Source of the DNA: Monodelphis domestica
Taxonomy: Eukaryota > Chordata > Mammalia > Didelphimorphia > Didelphidae
DNA: 64,000 nt
Direction of reading: 5' to 3'
Assembly: GCF_027887165.1 (NCBI RefSeq)
Contig: NC_077227.1
Span: 76,068,305 to 76,132,304 of the forward strand
Below are positions 50,657 to 62,463 of this stretch, in pieces; within the stretch, counting starts at the first letter, position 1; each line of letters opens with the position of its first letter. Under the pieces are notes generated by a model, which was given only the letters and a program-made list of their open reading frames with translations, ran no database searches and had not been told where the DNA came from. Made by a program: the position numbers and the translations under genes.

Positions 50657-50782
50657 CTAAAGAACCACAAGGAGACAAAGGATGTGAGTGCCAGCATAGA
50701 GAGCAAACAGCTTCTGTCTCACCAACAGGTTCAGTCCTTAAGAAGTTACATATGAACCTCTGGCAAAGGAAAAGAGATAAAT

Positions 50783-51000
50783 ATGTATGTGCAGGCTCTC
50801 CTAAACATTCACTTTGGAGTTGTAAAATTTAAATTAATATCCAATAAGTTCAAGTGTAATGTTTTATAAGATTTATTAATAATCACTCGAAGTAGATGGA
50901 ATACAAGACACAAAATTAGAAAGCCTAAGTAAAAAACACATGGGTAAAATTATCCTGGCTGATTCTCACTCAACTTCCACAGCCACGTTTCCGGGAGAAA
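50783..51000. repeat. Unidentified repeat, copy B
   Basis: Direct-repeat partner of copy A, 1.4 kb away and in the same orientation, with CNNM1 exon 3 between them. It ends at ccgggagaaa just before a THER1 SINE. Confidence 0.85.
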
Positions 51001-51004
51001 TTTT

Positions 51005-51180
51005 GGTACAGCACAGGATTTGGAATTAGAGGGCTTAAGTTCAAATCTTGGCTCTGCTTTTTATAGCTATATGTGAGCCTAGGCAAATCATTTCATCTCT
51101 GGGGCTCAGTTTCCTCATCTATATAAGAAGGAGATCAATCACATGGTTTCCAAGACCTTTTAGAGCTCTAAACCTCTGAT
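51005..51180 (+). repeat. THER1/MIR SINE, forward
   Basis: gcacaggatttggaattaga, gcttaagttcaaatcttggc, ggctcagtttcctcatctat and agagctctaaacctctgat. Confidence 0.82.
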
Positions 51181-51284
51181 CTTATTTCTCTGAAAGTAGA
51201 AAGAAACTGGCAGGAAATAAAAGATGGGACATGAACCCTAGGTTATGTGATTTTGTCATTACCATCAGGTACAAGGAGGTCAGC

Positions 51285-51560
51285 TTATTTATTTATTTAT
51301 TAAACTTTTTTCCGTGGTTCCATGGTTTATGTTTTCTCCCTCCCCTCATCCCTTCCCACCCCCAGGGTTGTCAAGCAATTCAATATATTATTACTCAAAC
51401 CCAGTTCCATGTTATTCATTTTTATAATAGAGTAATCTTTTAAAACCAAAATCCCAAATCATATACCCATATAAACAAGTGATAAATCACATGATTTCTT
51501 CTGGATTTCTATTTCCACAGTTCTTTCTCTAGATGTGGATAAGACCAGCTTATTTTAGAT
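51285..51560 (-). mobile_element. L1 3' UTR fragment, reverse
   Basis: The + strand reads tttattaaacttttttccgt, attactcaaacccagttcca, aatcatatacccatataaac, aagtgataaatcacatgatt and cacagttctttctctagatg, a known marsupial L1 3' UTR arrangement in reverse. Confidence 0.75.
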
Positions 51561-52141
51561 AACAGTTCCTTTTCTTCCTATCTCCTGAAAGATTTCAGTA
51601 CAACCTTCTATGTTATTTTGTGAATCTCCCTTAACTCAGAGAAAAAGGTGTCAAGGTTGGCTCACTCCCACCCACTATGTATGATGCATATTTGAAAAGC
51701 AGGTATTTACCAGCAATCCTCTGCTATTGATATTTCCCAGACTATTCTCTGACTCTGGCATCCTTGACTTTGGTTACTTGGTGTCTGACTAATAAATGCT
51801 TTTGATCTGAACTTTTCAGTACACTACCCTGGGATTCTGTTTTTATGTGGTGTGGACCAAATCCTTGCCAAGACTCTGGTTGAGATGGGAGGAGAATGTG
51901 GTAACTTGGATCTCCCTGGGGTATCCCATACTCATGTCTCCCTCCACCTCACCCTTGTGGGCAAACTTCCCATCCAGACCATGACTTAGACTTAAGCTTC
52001 CTATGACTGACCCTGATCTTTGACTGTAGAAGTTGACACCTCTGACATTGCTAGCAAGGTTGTCTTGTCCTAGACTACATTTTTAAGAAATACTTCAATG
52101 ACTCACTTTTCTTTCTTTTTGAACATCACTGGTTCTTTTTC

Positions 52142-52384
<243 letters not shown>

Positions 52385-52454
52385 TTTCTAAAATACAAGT
52401 ATAATGACAAATTTATAGCAGAGATGAGATTGGAGAAACCAATTCCTTAATAGA

Positions 52455-52570
52455 TCTCTCTCTCCCAGAAAGGAAATTCCCAACCCATGGTCTATTCTAC
52501 CTCCAAACCTCAACCTCACCTTTACATACCCCAAATGGAAAGCTAGACAGTAGAACACAGGCTCTATCAT
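52455..52570. repeat. Short unidentified repeat, copy 1
   Basis: tctctctcccagaaaggaaa, tggtctattctacctcca and ctttacatacccca recur in the same order at 54223-54331. Confidence 0.7.
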
Positions 52571-52964
52571 AACAGGGTGGCCTTCACTTCTCTTTCTAGT
52601 CTCTATGGGAAAAGTGGATCTGGGGGAACAATTTTAAACTTTGCATACAAGTGCTTCATCCCAGTTCTAATCATAAAGGGTCATTTTGCAAAATGGACAG
52701 TGGGAGTTGGGGTGGGTGGGTGCCTTATCTTGCCTCAAAAAATTCAGAAGACATTAAAGGAGAATCCAAGGGCATTGATTCAAATAAGTCAAGTTTCATT
52801 AATGCTGACTTTGAACATTCCCCTCTTACTCTGTCTGTAAAAAATGGAATGAAGAAAGCAATCAAGATATAAATGACCTTGGAATTCTGGTACCACCATC
52901 CAATAGGAGTGAGCCCCAAACCCTGCCATCGTGTGATAAGATCACTGTAATTTAGAGAGACAAC

Positions 52965-53190
52965 TAAAAGCACTGGTCCAGAGTTCAGGAAGACCTGAGT
53001 TCAAGTCCGACCTCAAATATTTGCTGGTTGGGTGGCCCTAGGCAAGTCAGTTAACTTCTGTTTGTTTCAGGTTCCTCATTTGTAAAATGAGGATAATAAT
53101 AGCACCTACTTCCCAGGATTGTTGTGAGAATCAAATGACAACATATTTGTAAAGTACTTGGCACATAGTAAGTGCTATGTCAAATTTTGC
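52965..53190 (+). repeat. THER1 SINE, forward, well preserved
   Basis: ttcaggaagacctgagttca, ggttcctcatttgtaaaatg, aggataataatagcacctac, ggattgttgtgagaatcaaa and cttggcacatagtaagtgct. Confidence 0.92.
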
Positions 53191-53244
53191 TATTGTTAAC
53201 TATGATTTTTACTTGGATTCCCTGTTGTTAGCTTAGACTAATTT

Positions 53245-53693
53245 AGGTTCTTAACCTGTTTTGTACTATGGACTCCTTTTGGCAGTGTCTGTGAAACCTA
53301 TGGAAACTTTTTCAGAAAAGGATTTTTAAGTTCATAAACTAAAATACAAAGGAAACCAAATTTACATTAGAGAATGGCAGTAATTATGCCATCACAGAAT
53401 GTAGAAGACCCTTCTACCTGGAATTAGACTGCAATACAGCTATGAAAATAATTTTTTTAAACCCTTACCTTCCGTCTTGGAGTCAATACTGTGTATTGGC
53501 TCCAAGGCAGAAGAATGGTAAGGGCTAGGCAATGGGGATCAAGTGACTTGCCCATGGTCACACAGCTAGGAAGTGTCTGAGGCCAGATTTGAACCTAGGA
53601 CCTCCCGTCTCTAGGCCTAGCTCTCAATCCACTGAGCTATCCAGCTGCCCCCAGAAAATAATTTTTTTTAAAATGCACCTACCCCAGGTTAAG
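53245..53693. mobile_element. hAT-type element interrupted by a SINE
   Basis: Left end aggttcttaacctg and right end caggttaagaactct are inverted repeats; the left part has tggactccttttggcagtgt and gaaacctatggaaactttt. A SINE (53459-53653) sits inside with its own duplication, so the hAT element is the older of the two. Confidence 0.72.
53459..53653 (-). repeat. WSINE1-type SINE, reverse, with 15-bp target duplication
   Basis: Near-consensus copy (cttccgtcttggagtcaata to gctatccagctgccccc). gaaaataattttttt occurs at 53444-53458 and 53654-53668. Confidence 0.97.
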
Positions 53694-53710
53694 AACTCTA
53701 TGCCCTAGAT

Positions 53711-53924
53711 CAACATTGGCAAAGGTTTGGCATGTGTGCAGAGATGGCCCTCAGGGAGCTGCTCTGTTCCCCCTCTTCCCAGTGCCCGAGGACATTTTTT
53801 ACATGCTCTGCTCTTCTGTCCAGCTGCCTAAAGTGAGTACTTTCTCCGCCTGCTCTCTGGGGGTAATGCAGAGGGGCTCACAGGCAGCTTGGGCACCCAA
53901 ACTTGAAAACCTTTGCCAATGCTG
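53711..53924. mobile_element. 214-bp hAT MITE with inverted ends and 8-bp target duplication
   Basis: Starts caacattggcaaaggttt and ends aaacctttgccaatgctg; these are reverse complements at 17 of 18 positions. It is flanked by ccctagat (53703-53710) and ccctagac (53925-53932), seven of eight identical, as expected for hAT. No transposase is encoded. A decayed relative is at about 6952. Confidence 0.9.
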
Positions 53925-54222
53925 CCCTAGACCTTGAACCAGTGAGGGACAGCTTAAATGGACTCCTCTGCCCCTCCCAACCCCACCACATTTTCTCCCC
54001 TAACCGCTTTTCTTCCCAGATACACTATGTCCTTGGGAAATAAAATCTTCAGGCTGTTTTGAAGTTAAAAATAAAACTTGTTTGTGGGTTCCCAGAAGAA
54101 ACCACTTCCCCTATCAATTCTAAGGCCTCAAAATGTTACAGCAATCTAGCCACAATTAGAGGTAGATGAGGGCATTTGTCAAGATCAGCAGTGGGAGCAA
54201 GGTCATCTGGGAATGCCCAAGG

Positions 54223-54331
54223 TCAGTCTCTCCTGGAAAGGAAATTGACAGCCGGTGGACTATTCTACTTCCATCCCTGCCTTTACACACACCAGAGGGG
54301 GACGCAGACAAGACGAAGGCTTTGTCATAGT
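54223..54331. repeat. Short unidentified repeat, copy 2
   Basis: tctctcctggaaaggaaatt, actattctacttcca and ctttacacacacca parallel copy 1 at 52455. The minus-strand frame 54156-54497 overlaps it and has no recognisable protein. Confidence 0.7.
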
Positions 54332-54589
54332 AGGCTAGGCATGGGCCATCAGAGAAGGCTGAAGACCCTCTGCCCTTTTTACTGAGGGATTTCACTAGCC
54401 ATAGGCCTGTCCTTAGGTGTGTTAGGTTGCTCATCCATTCTTCGAGAATAGGGAACACAAAAACAAGTTCACCTGTCCCCATGATCCAGACAAACATTAC
54501 TAGACAGAATATTGCCTTATGGTTCTCATCATTGTTTGTTCCATACTGGTCATAAGAACACAGACTAAAAGCTTAAATGCTCCAGAACC

Positions 54590-54730
54590 CAAATCCATCA
54601 TGTGACAGATAAAGAAGCTAATGCCCAGAAAAAAGAAGTGAATTGCCCACAGTCATCAAGATAGAGCTTGGATTTGAACTTGGGTCCTCTGACTCCTAAT
54701 CCAATGCTCTTTCCCACTATTTGAAGCTGC
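54590..54730 (-). repeat. MIR relic, reverse
   Basis: tgtgacagataaagaagcta, gtgaattgcccacagtcatc, ggatttgaacttgggtcctc and gactcctaatccaatgctct. Confidence 0.82.
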
Positions 54731-55364
54731 CTGCTGTGTAAGAAACACTAGCAAATAAGCCCCATATTTTGGGTAAGAAACATCCTCACACATATCTTAT
54801 CTCACCACAATGAGAGCATAGGGAAAAGTGATCCAAGACAAGCACCCATGGAGACTCCCTGCCTTTCCTGACATGCCTTCTTCTGTTATGCTGAAAGGCA
54901 CCAGTAAGTCTCCTTCCATGTTCTAATACCTCTAGAACCCTGGACAGTTCCAATTCACCATATAGCATTATTTCAGCACCCATCCTACTTCTTGTTGCTC
55001 ATAAATCCAGTCCAAGTTCTTAGCACTGTGCCTGGTGCATAGTAGGTGCTTAATGTTTATTGATCGATGTGTTTAGTGCCTACTATGTGCTACATACTGT
55101 GCTGCAGAATGGCAATCAATTGCTCTCTGTCTAACTTAGCTCTGTGATGGAGGGGAATGGGGATGAGAAGTATGGGATGTTCTTGAACATGTATTTGCAC
55201 CTGTATCTCTCCTCCTCATCACTCTAATGCAGCTTAATAATAAACAATAAACACCCACCAGCTCAGACCAAGGACTCCATGGGAAAACCTCCTGCAGAGC
55301 TGTTCCATTGTTGTTCCAGACATGGTCCTAAGCAGCTGAATTCAGTGGTACTCCGATACATTTT

Positions 55365-55542
55365 TTTAAAATCCATTCTTTCCTTGTAACTACTCTAAGA
55401 CAGAAGGGTGAAGGCTAGGCAAACGGGATTAAGTGACTTACTCAGAGTCACACAGCTAGGAAGCATCCAAGGCCACATTGGAACCCAAGACCTCCTATCT
55501 TCAGGTCTGTCACTCTATTCACTGTGCCACCTAGCTGTTCTG
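55365..55542 (-). repeat. tRNA-derived SINE, reverse, older subfamily
   Basis: ttgtaactactctaagacag, gagtcacacagctaggaagc and tgtgccacctagctgttct in order. Confidence 0.85.
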
Positions 55543-56149
55543 CTGGTAAATGTTTTAACTGGCTCTTTAGGAAATAAAAAAATGTACACACAACACACTA
55601 TTAATTTTCATCTGCATTACTGACATTTTGGTCATCATTTTCTGCAGTCCATACATAATCAAAAAAATAATAAATCAAGGCCTGATTGCTTCTGACTCCA
55701 AGTCCAGTGTCCTCTTCACTAAGCCATGATGTGCCAATATTTGAAAAGGGAACTCATTAATTCCCAGGGTGCCCCATGGTTGATTTGCACACTAAATCTT
55801 ATTGATGCCTTTTGTTTTTATATCATAGCATTTCTGGAATTATCCACCCCTCCCTGAAACCAAACACTCCTTTGAAACAAGCCCTCCCATATCCCCCTAA
55901 ATAAAGCAAAGACAAATCATTCAGGGGCTATGTCTGACAATGCATGCCACAATCTACCTCCATAGCCTTCATCTCTCTGATGGAAGAAGGGAGGCATGTT
56001 TCATTATGTCTTCTAGGTCCAGGTTTATTTATTAAAATTACTCAAAGTTTGATTTCTTTTTAATGCTCTTTTCATTAACCTAATGGTAATAATTGAGTAT
56101 ATTGTTTAAAGGTGATTATTATTTCATTACATTACCAATATCGGGGACA

Positions 56150-56312
56150 GCTAGGAAGCACAACCAATAGAGCACCAGATTTGAAGTCAGGAGGTCTTGG
56201 GTTCTAATCTGACCTCGGACACTTCCTAGTTGTGTAACCCAGGGCAAGTCCCTTAAACCTGTTGTCTAGTCCTTAGAATTGACCTTAGAGTAGAAGATAA
56301 TGTTTTTTTTTT
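56150..56312 (+). repeat. tRNA-derived SINE, forward, older subfamily
   Basis: ggggacagctaggaagcaca, ggaggtcttgggttctaatc, acttcctagttgtgtaaccc and a T-rich end. Confidence 0.8.
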
Positions 56313-56457
56313 TAATCTCAAAGGAGGATTCAAACTGGGCAATGGAGTGCCTTTGGCCAATATGGTATAGCTTTTTAAGTGGGCAGTGTCCAAAATTGAA
56401 GAAATAATTTTGGCTGACACTTTTTTTTCAAATCCTGTGCTTCAGCAGTTCTTTTCA

Positions 56458-56694
<237 letters not shown>

Positions 56695-56837
56695 TCAAAG
56701 TAAGGATCCAGAAGATTTTCTTAACTTATCATGTTGCTGTCAGAGAGTCACACACAGTTTCTACTTTGCTTGGCGGCTCTTCAGGCTTTTAAAAATTTTT
56801 TATTACTTTTTAATCAATCAATCAAAAAGCATTTATT

Positions 56838-57012
56838 AGGGCAGCTAAGTGGCTCAACAGATAGAGTGAAGAGGCCCTGGGTTCAAATCTGACTTCGGAT
56901 ACTTCCTAGCTGTGTGACCCTGGGCAAGCCAGTTAACCCCAATGGCCCAGCCCTTACTGCTCTTCTGCCTTGGAACCAATACACAGTGTTGATACTAAGA
57001 CAAGATAAGGGA
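56838..57012 (+). repeat. WSINE1-type SINE, forward
   Basis: agggcagctaagtggctcaa, ctgggttcaaatctgacttc and cttggaaccaatacacagtg; the tail passes into a GAAG/GGA purine run. Confidence 0.92.
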
Positions 57013-57484
57013 AGAAGAAGGAGGAGGAGGAGGAGAATTTAAGTACCTACCATGCGCCAGTCACTGCGCCATACTGGGGATATGGAGAAAGACAGAAACA
57101 GTCCCAGACCCCAAGGAACTAATTTACATTACAAATATTTACAGATAATCTTTTAATAATAAACATTTCCCTCCTTCCCCATTCCAGGAGAGGTTTCTTC
57201 CAACAATGGGTAACTATAAAACTATTGATACAGTAACCTCATCTGAAAGTGAACATAACATTTCACATCTATATCACAGTCCTGATCTGAAATAAATTAT
57301 TCGGTACATCCTATTATGAACCCACTTCACAGTTCATAGTTTTCACCAAAGTTATTTCATGATCCCTCGTGAGCTGAAAGAAAATTCTTTTCTTTGATCG
57401 TCCATATAGCATGACTCACACTGAAATCACTGCTAGATTTGGAGTCCAAGGACCTGGATTTAGGCAGGATTCAAACCTTTTGGC

Positions 57485-57690
57485 AGTGAGATGGTAGAGT
57501 GGATAAAATGCAGGACTTGAGTTCAATTGTGGTCCTGGACATTTACTAACTGTGTGACTCAGGGCAAGTCACTTAACCTTGTTTGCCTCAGTTTCCTTGT
57601 CTGTAAAGTGAGCTGGAGAAGAAAATGGCCAACCACTCCAGTATCTTTACCAAGAAAATCCCAAATGGGATTGTGAGGTGTTAGAAAGCA
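57485..57690 (+). repeat. Marsupial SINE, second type, forward
   Basis: aggacttgagttcaattgtg, tgagctggagaagaaaatgg, ccaaccactccagtatcttt and accaagaaaatcccaaatgg; same family as 24600. Confidence 0.88.
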
Positions 57691-58604
57691 CAATCCTTTT
57701 AAACTCTTGACATGGCCCAACAACCTTTCTGCTCCAAGTCCAGCATTCTTTATACTGAACCTTTCTGCCTCTAAGAAGAGGCCAAGAGACCTTTTGGCAT
57801 CGAGCCTGTATAATTTGTGTTCCCTAGAAGCACTCCCCAATTAGCTTTGCTTTTATCTGCACTACAGAATCATTATCCTTTCCAAAACACAAGTCCAGTG
57901 GCAGATATTGGCCACAGTGCTGAACCTAGGGGTAGGAGGAACAGGCGGCAGCTTAAGGTACAACACTTGGTGCGGGGCAGGGAGACATTTTAATATTTTT
58001 TTAATGAGCCCACAATTTTTAATGGTAGAAATGCTGCTGTCTGTGGCACATTGGGACTTATTTGCTGATGAGGTACACACGTTATGTGAAAGTCTCCCAG
58101 TCTCTGGCAACAGAAAGCACCCAGGGGTGTCATTTTCAAACCTTGCCCAGCCCAGAGCATACAAATACCTTGCCCTAGCCAGGCTGGCAGTGCCATTTCT
58201 GGGTTCTAGACTATTTCCTTACCTTGTCTGAAAGATTTCAGAGATAACTCAGGGAGAATCTCAGTAAAGGCATTTGTCCAAATAGGAATCTAACAGGAAA
58301 AAAATGTCAAGTTCCCTTTAAATGACTGGCCAAGGAAAATCAACAAAAATGAAAAGCATAGATGAATAAAAGCCAGAGCAGTTAAGTAGGGTCAAAATAG
58401 AAAGTGATCATTTCAAAACATGAAGAATTTCTGCCCATCATCTGTTTCTGTTGGGACTTTGCTTTCCAATCTGAAACCTAAACATCAAGATGAAAAAGGT
58501 TTCATGTCAGAAACAACAAGGACTAAGTTAAGACAGGAGTTGAGAGCTCTGAAGGAAGATGCTCTGAGCCTTTTAATCAAGTGCCTCTTTTTGTGCAGTC
58601 TTCA

Positions 58605-58915
58605 TGGAATGGGGGAAAGAGTCCTGGATCTCTGGTTCTAAACTCTAGTTCTGCCACTTGATATCTAAGAGATTTCAAAGAAGTCAATGACCTCTCCTCT
58701 CCGCCCCCCAGGGACTCAGTTTCCACATCAGCTGTGAAATGGGATGGTTGGGCCAGATATACTCTAAGGTTCCCTTCTAGCTCTAAAACAACTGTCTCCC
58801 TTCCTAGACTTTAAGCTCCAGAAGAGCAGGCAATTTGACTTCTTTGCCTCATTAGATCCTAATATGGGCCATTGCACAGAGCAAGTGCTCATTGAATGTT
58901 TCACAAACTGAAAAA
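58605..58915 (+). repeat. THER1 relic followed by an L2-type 3' tail
   Basis: 58605-58790 has agtttccacatcagctgtga and gttcccttctagctctaaaa. 58800-58915 has gactttaagctccagaagag and gagcaagtgctcattgaatg. Confidence 0.7.
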
Positions 58916-60480
58916 TTTCATGTCAAAAAAGAATCAGAAAGTTATTTCCTTTAGTGATTTTCTAAAATGCCATATTTCTATGGGTGAGTAGAAGAGGATG
59001 GAAGATGAGAAAAGATGACATTCCATTTGGATGAATGAATTCTGTAGAAAAACCAAAGATTCAAAAATAATAAATGGGTTGATTTAGAACAGCAGTCCTG
59101 GCCTCAAGTATTCTGTTGTGCAAGGGGCCAGTGAATGGGTGAACAAACTGTATGGGCATGGGCTACCCCAGAAGTAGGTGAAAGAGTTCCATCTGGTGGC
59201 ACTCTCTGGTGATAGCAATGGGGAATAAACAATGGTTTCTATGCAACTAAGTGGTAAACTTGAGTCTCTGTCCACTGGAATGGAAAGGTCTGAGGATCAA
59301 GAACGGTGGCCCTTGGACCCACAATTCCTTCAATCCTTTATTGAAGCTTGACCAGGTCACCAGATACATTTTACAGGAACTGTCACATTGGTTCTAATTT
59401 TGCAAGCATCTTCATTTTCCTTTGGGTAGATGCTGCTTTGAAACACAAATTATTGATTCTCCCATCCATAACATTTGTATCTTTGTCTCTTAAATGGCAA
59501 TAATGGGGGAAGTGGTTTGGATCCTGACTACGCCTTTTTCTCGCTTCTTTCTTGGGAAGGTCTGGGAAGTTAGCCCTTGAGGCAGAAAGATTTATAGTTA
59601 CGGATAAGCACAGTGGCATTTCTAACTGTGGAAACCAGCAGAATTTCAAAAAAGCTTCCATAAGAATATTGCTCCATTGATTCCAGCCTACCCCACCCCC
59701 ATATGATGACTGAGAGTATCCCCAGAAAAGAGGGTTGCTGTTTAAATATTTAGAACCACATAAAGCTGGGGCAGAGGTCCAAGAATCTCTTTTTTCAATT
59801 CAGCAGGAAGATCTTTTTAGTTCTGATGTATTTATATCTAAACTAATTTTGGCATGTGACCATGAACTGAAACGCACTACGACTTTATGGCTATGAGTCT
59901 TTTTCACTTCTGTGAGGATGTCTAAATAACTCATTTTTCTTTAGTCAGGCAATCCGTGCTCTAGAAATATTCCCTTCCTCTACATGGCTACCTCTCCTTT
60001 TTCTGGAGCCTTCTTAGTTCAGAAACTTCCATGCTGAAAAATTTTATCTCCCATAGAGCTGGCTAATTGGCACCTGCCTACTTGTGTCATCAGAGGGAGG
60101 GAATTAAAAAGTATTTACTTGAATGACACCTCATATGCCTTTAAATCCCTGAACTGCTCTTCAGTAGTAGATAGTCTCTGACATAGAGTGAAAATAGACT
60201 GGATAGTCCCATCCATCGAACTCAAGATATAGACCAAGCTTCTAATGATGTCTCTGTTGTAGCCATCCTCTGCCCCTTGACCGTCTTTCTTTGAAGATGT
60301 CTGCCACTGGGGATGGGTGCTACCCCTAATGTCTTTCCCCCATTGCCCTACCCTCCATTTATAGGTTTCCAGCCTTGGGTACCTCCAGCTAAGCCACAAA
60401 TCCCTTCCTAAATATGCCATCTAAAAGCATATGGTTCTGCAAAGTTCTACAAAGCAATTTTTAAAAATCAATATTGATTC

Positions 60481-61875
60481 TGGATAGGACGAGCCAATAT
60501 AATAAAAATGACCATCCTACCCAAACTTATTTATCTATTTAGTGCCATACCCATTGAACTACCAAAATACTTCTTCACTGATTTAGAAAAAACCATAACA
60601 AAGTTCATTTGGAAGAACAAAAGATCAAGGATATCCAGGGAAATAATGAAAAAAAACACATATGATGGGGGCCTTGCAGTCCCAGACCTCAAACTATATT
60701 ACAAAGCAGCAGTCATCAAAACAATTTGGTACTGGCTAAGAAACAGAAAGGAAGATCAGTGGAATAGACTGGGGGAAAACGACCTCAGCAAGACAGTATA
60801 CGATAAACCCAAAGATCCCAGCTTTTGGGACAAAAATCCACTATTCGATAAAAACTGCTGGGAAAATTGGAAGACAGTGTGGGAGAGAATAGGAATAGAT
60901 CAACACCTCACACCCTACACCAAGATAAATTCAAAATGGGTGAGTGACTTAAACATAAAGAAGGAAACCATAAGTAAATTGGGTAAACACAGAATAGTAT
61001 ACATGTCAGACCTTTGGGAGGGGAAAGGCTTTAAAACCAAGCAAGATATAGAAAGAATCACAAAATGTAAAATAAATAATTTTGACTACATCAAACTAAA
61101 AAGCTTTTGTACAAACAAAACCAATATAACTAAAATCAGAAGGGAAACAACAAATTGGGAAAAAATCTTCATAGAAACCTCTGACAAAGGTTTAATTACT
61201 CATATTTATAATGAGCTAAATCAATTGTACAAAAAATCAAGCCATTCTCCAATTGATAAATGGGCAAGGGACATGGATAGGCAGTTCTCAGATAAAGAAA
61301 TCAAAACTATTAATAAGCACATGAAGAAGTGCTCCACATCTCTTATAATCAGAGAGATGCAAATCAAAACAACTCTGAGGTATCACCTCACACCTAGCAG
61401 ATTGGCTAACATAACAGCAAAGGAAAGTAATGAATGCTGGAGGGGATGTGGCAAAGTAGGGACATTAATTCATTGCTGGTGGAGTTGTCAACTGATCCAA
61501 CCATTCTGGAGGGCAATTTGGAACTATGCCCAAAGGGCGACAAAAGAATATCTACCCTTTGACCCAGCCATAGCACTGCTGGGTCTGTACCCCAAAGAGA
61601 TAATGGACACAAAGACTTGTACAAAAATATTCATAGCTGCGCTCTTTGTGGTGGCCCAAAACTGGAAAGCGAGGGGATGCCCATCAATTGGGGAATGGCT
61701 GAACAAACTGTGGTATATGTTGGTGATGGAATACTATTGTGCTCAAAGGAATAATAAAGTGGAGAAGTTCCATGGAGACTGGAACAACCTCCAGGAAGTG
61801 ATGCAGAGCGAGAGGAGCAGAACCAGGAGAACATTGTACACAGAGACTAATACACTGTGGTATAATCGAACGTAA
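60481..61875 (+). pseudogene. L1 ORF2 C-terminal fragment, open for 464 codons
   Basis: The frame is open from the insertion edge and through 455 codons from the first ATG at 60508. It begins MTILPKLIYLFSAIPIELPK and carries the C-terminal Cys motif CWRGCGKVGTLIHCWWSC (CX3CX7HX4C). The endonuclease and reverse transcriptase domains are absent, so no retrotransposition activity is expected. Lack of stops across 1.4 kb shows the insertion is recent compared with the other L1 pieces here. Confidence 0.95.
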
Positions 61876-62218
61876 TGGACTTCTACATTAGGGGCGGTGT
61901 AATGTCCCTGAACAACTTTCAGGGATCCAGGAGAAAAAAAACACCATTCATAAGCAAAGGATAAACTATGGGAGTGGAAACACCGAGAAAAAGCAACTGC
62001 CTGAATACAGAGGTTGAGGGGACATGACAGAGGATAGACTTTAAATGAACACTCTAATGCAAATACTATCAACAAAGCAATGGGTTCAAATCAAGAAAAC
62101 ATCTAATGCCCAGTGGACTTACGCGTCGGCTATGGGGGGTGGGGGGGGAGGAAAAGAAAATGATCTATGTCTTTAACGAATAATGCTTGGAAATGATCAA
62201 ATAAAATATATTTTAAAA
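60481..62218 (+). mobile_element. 5'-truncated young L1 insertion, 18-bp target duplication
   Basis: Starts inside ORF2 (atgaccatcctacccaaact), keeps ORF2 to its stop, a 3' UTR with a G-rich patch near 62140, an AATAAA near 62200 and a short A tail. The duplication aaaaatcaatattgattc is at 60463-60480 and 62219-62236. The host site is the tail of a reverse SINE. Confidence 0.95.
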
Positions 62219-62357
62219 AAAAATCAATATTGATTCAAGTGCAGAAGAGCTCTAAAAGCTGGTCAACTGTAGTTAAATCACTATCATAGGGTCACATTTG
62301 AACCCTGCACCTCACTTTAGGCCTAGTCTTCTTTCCACTGTGCTATCTGCCGCCCCT
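62219..62357 (-). repeat. Older SINE, reverse, host of the L1 insertion
   Basis: aaatcaatattgattcaagt, agggtcacatttgaaccctg and tgtgctatctgccgcccc show a reverse SINE. Its tail side is cut at 60480/62219 by the L1. Confidence 0.82.
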
Positions 62358-62463
62358 TTACAATGCAATTTAATGGACAAGTATTTATTAAGCACCTATT
62401 ATGGGTCAGGCATTATGATAGGTGCTAGGAAAACAAAGGAAGGAAAAAGAAAACACTGACAGT

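Noticed and set aside
49383..51000. The two repeat copies as the LTRs of one provirus
   Set aside because: The sequence between them is a CNNM1 exon, its intron and a THER1 SINE, with no retroviral internal region.
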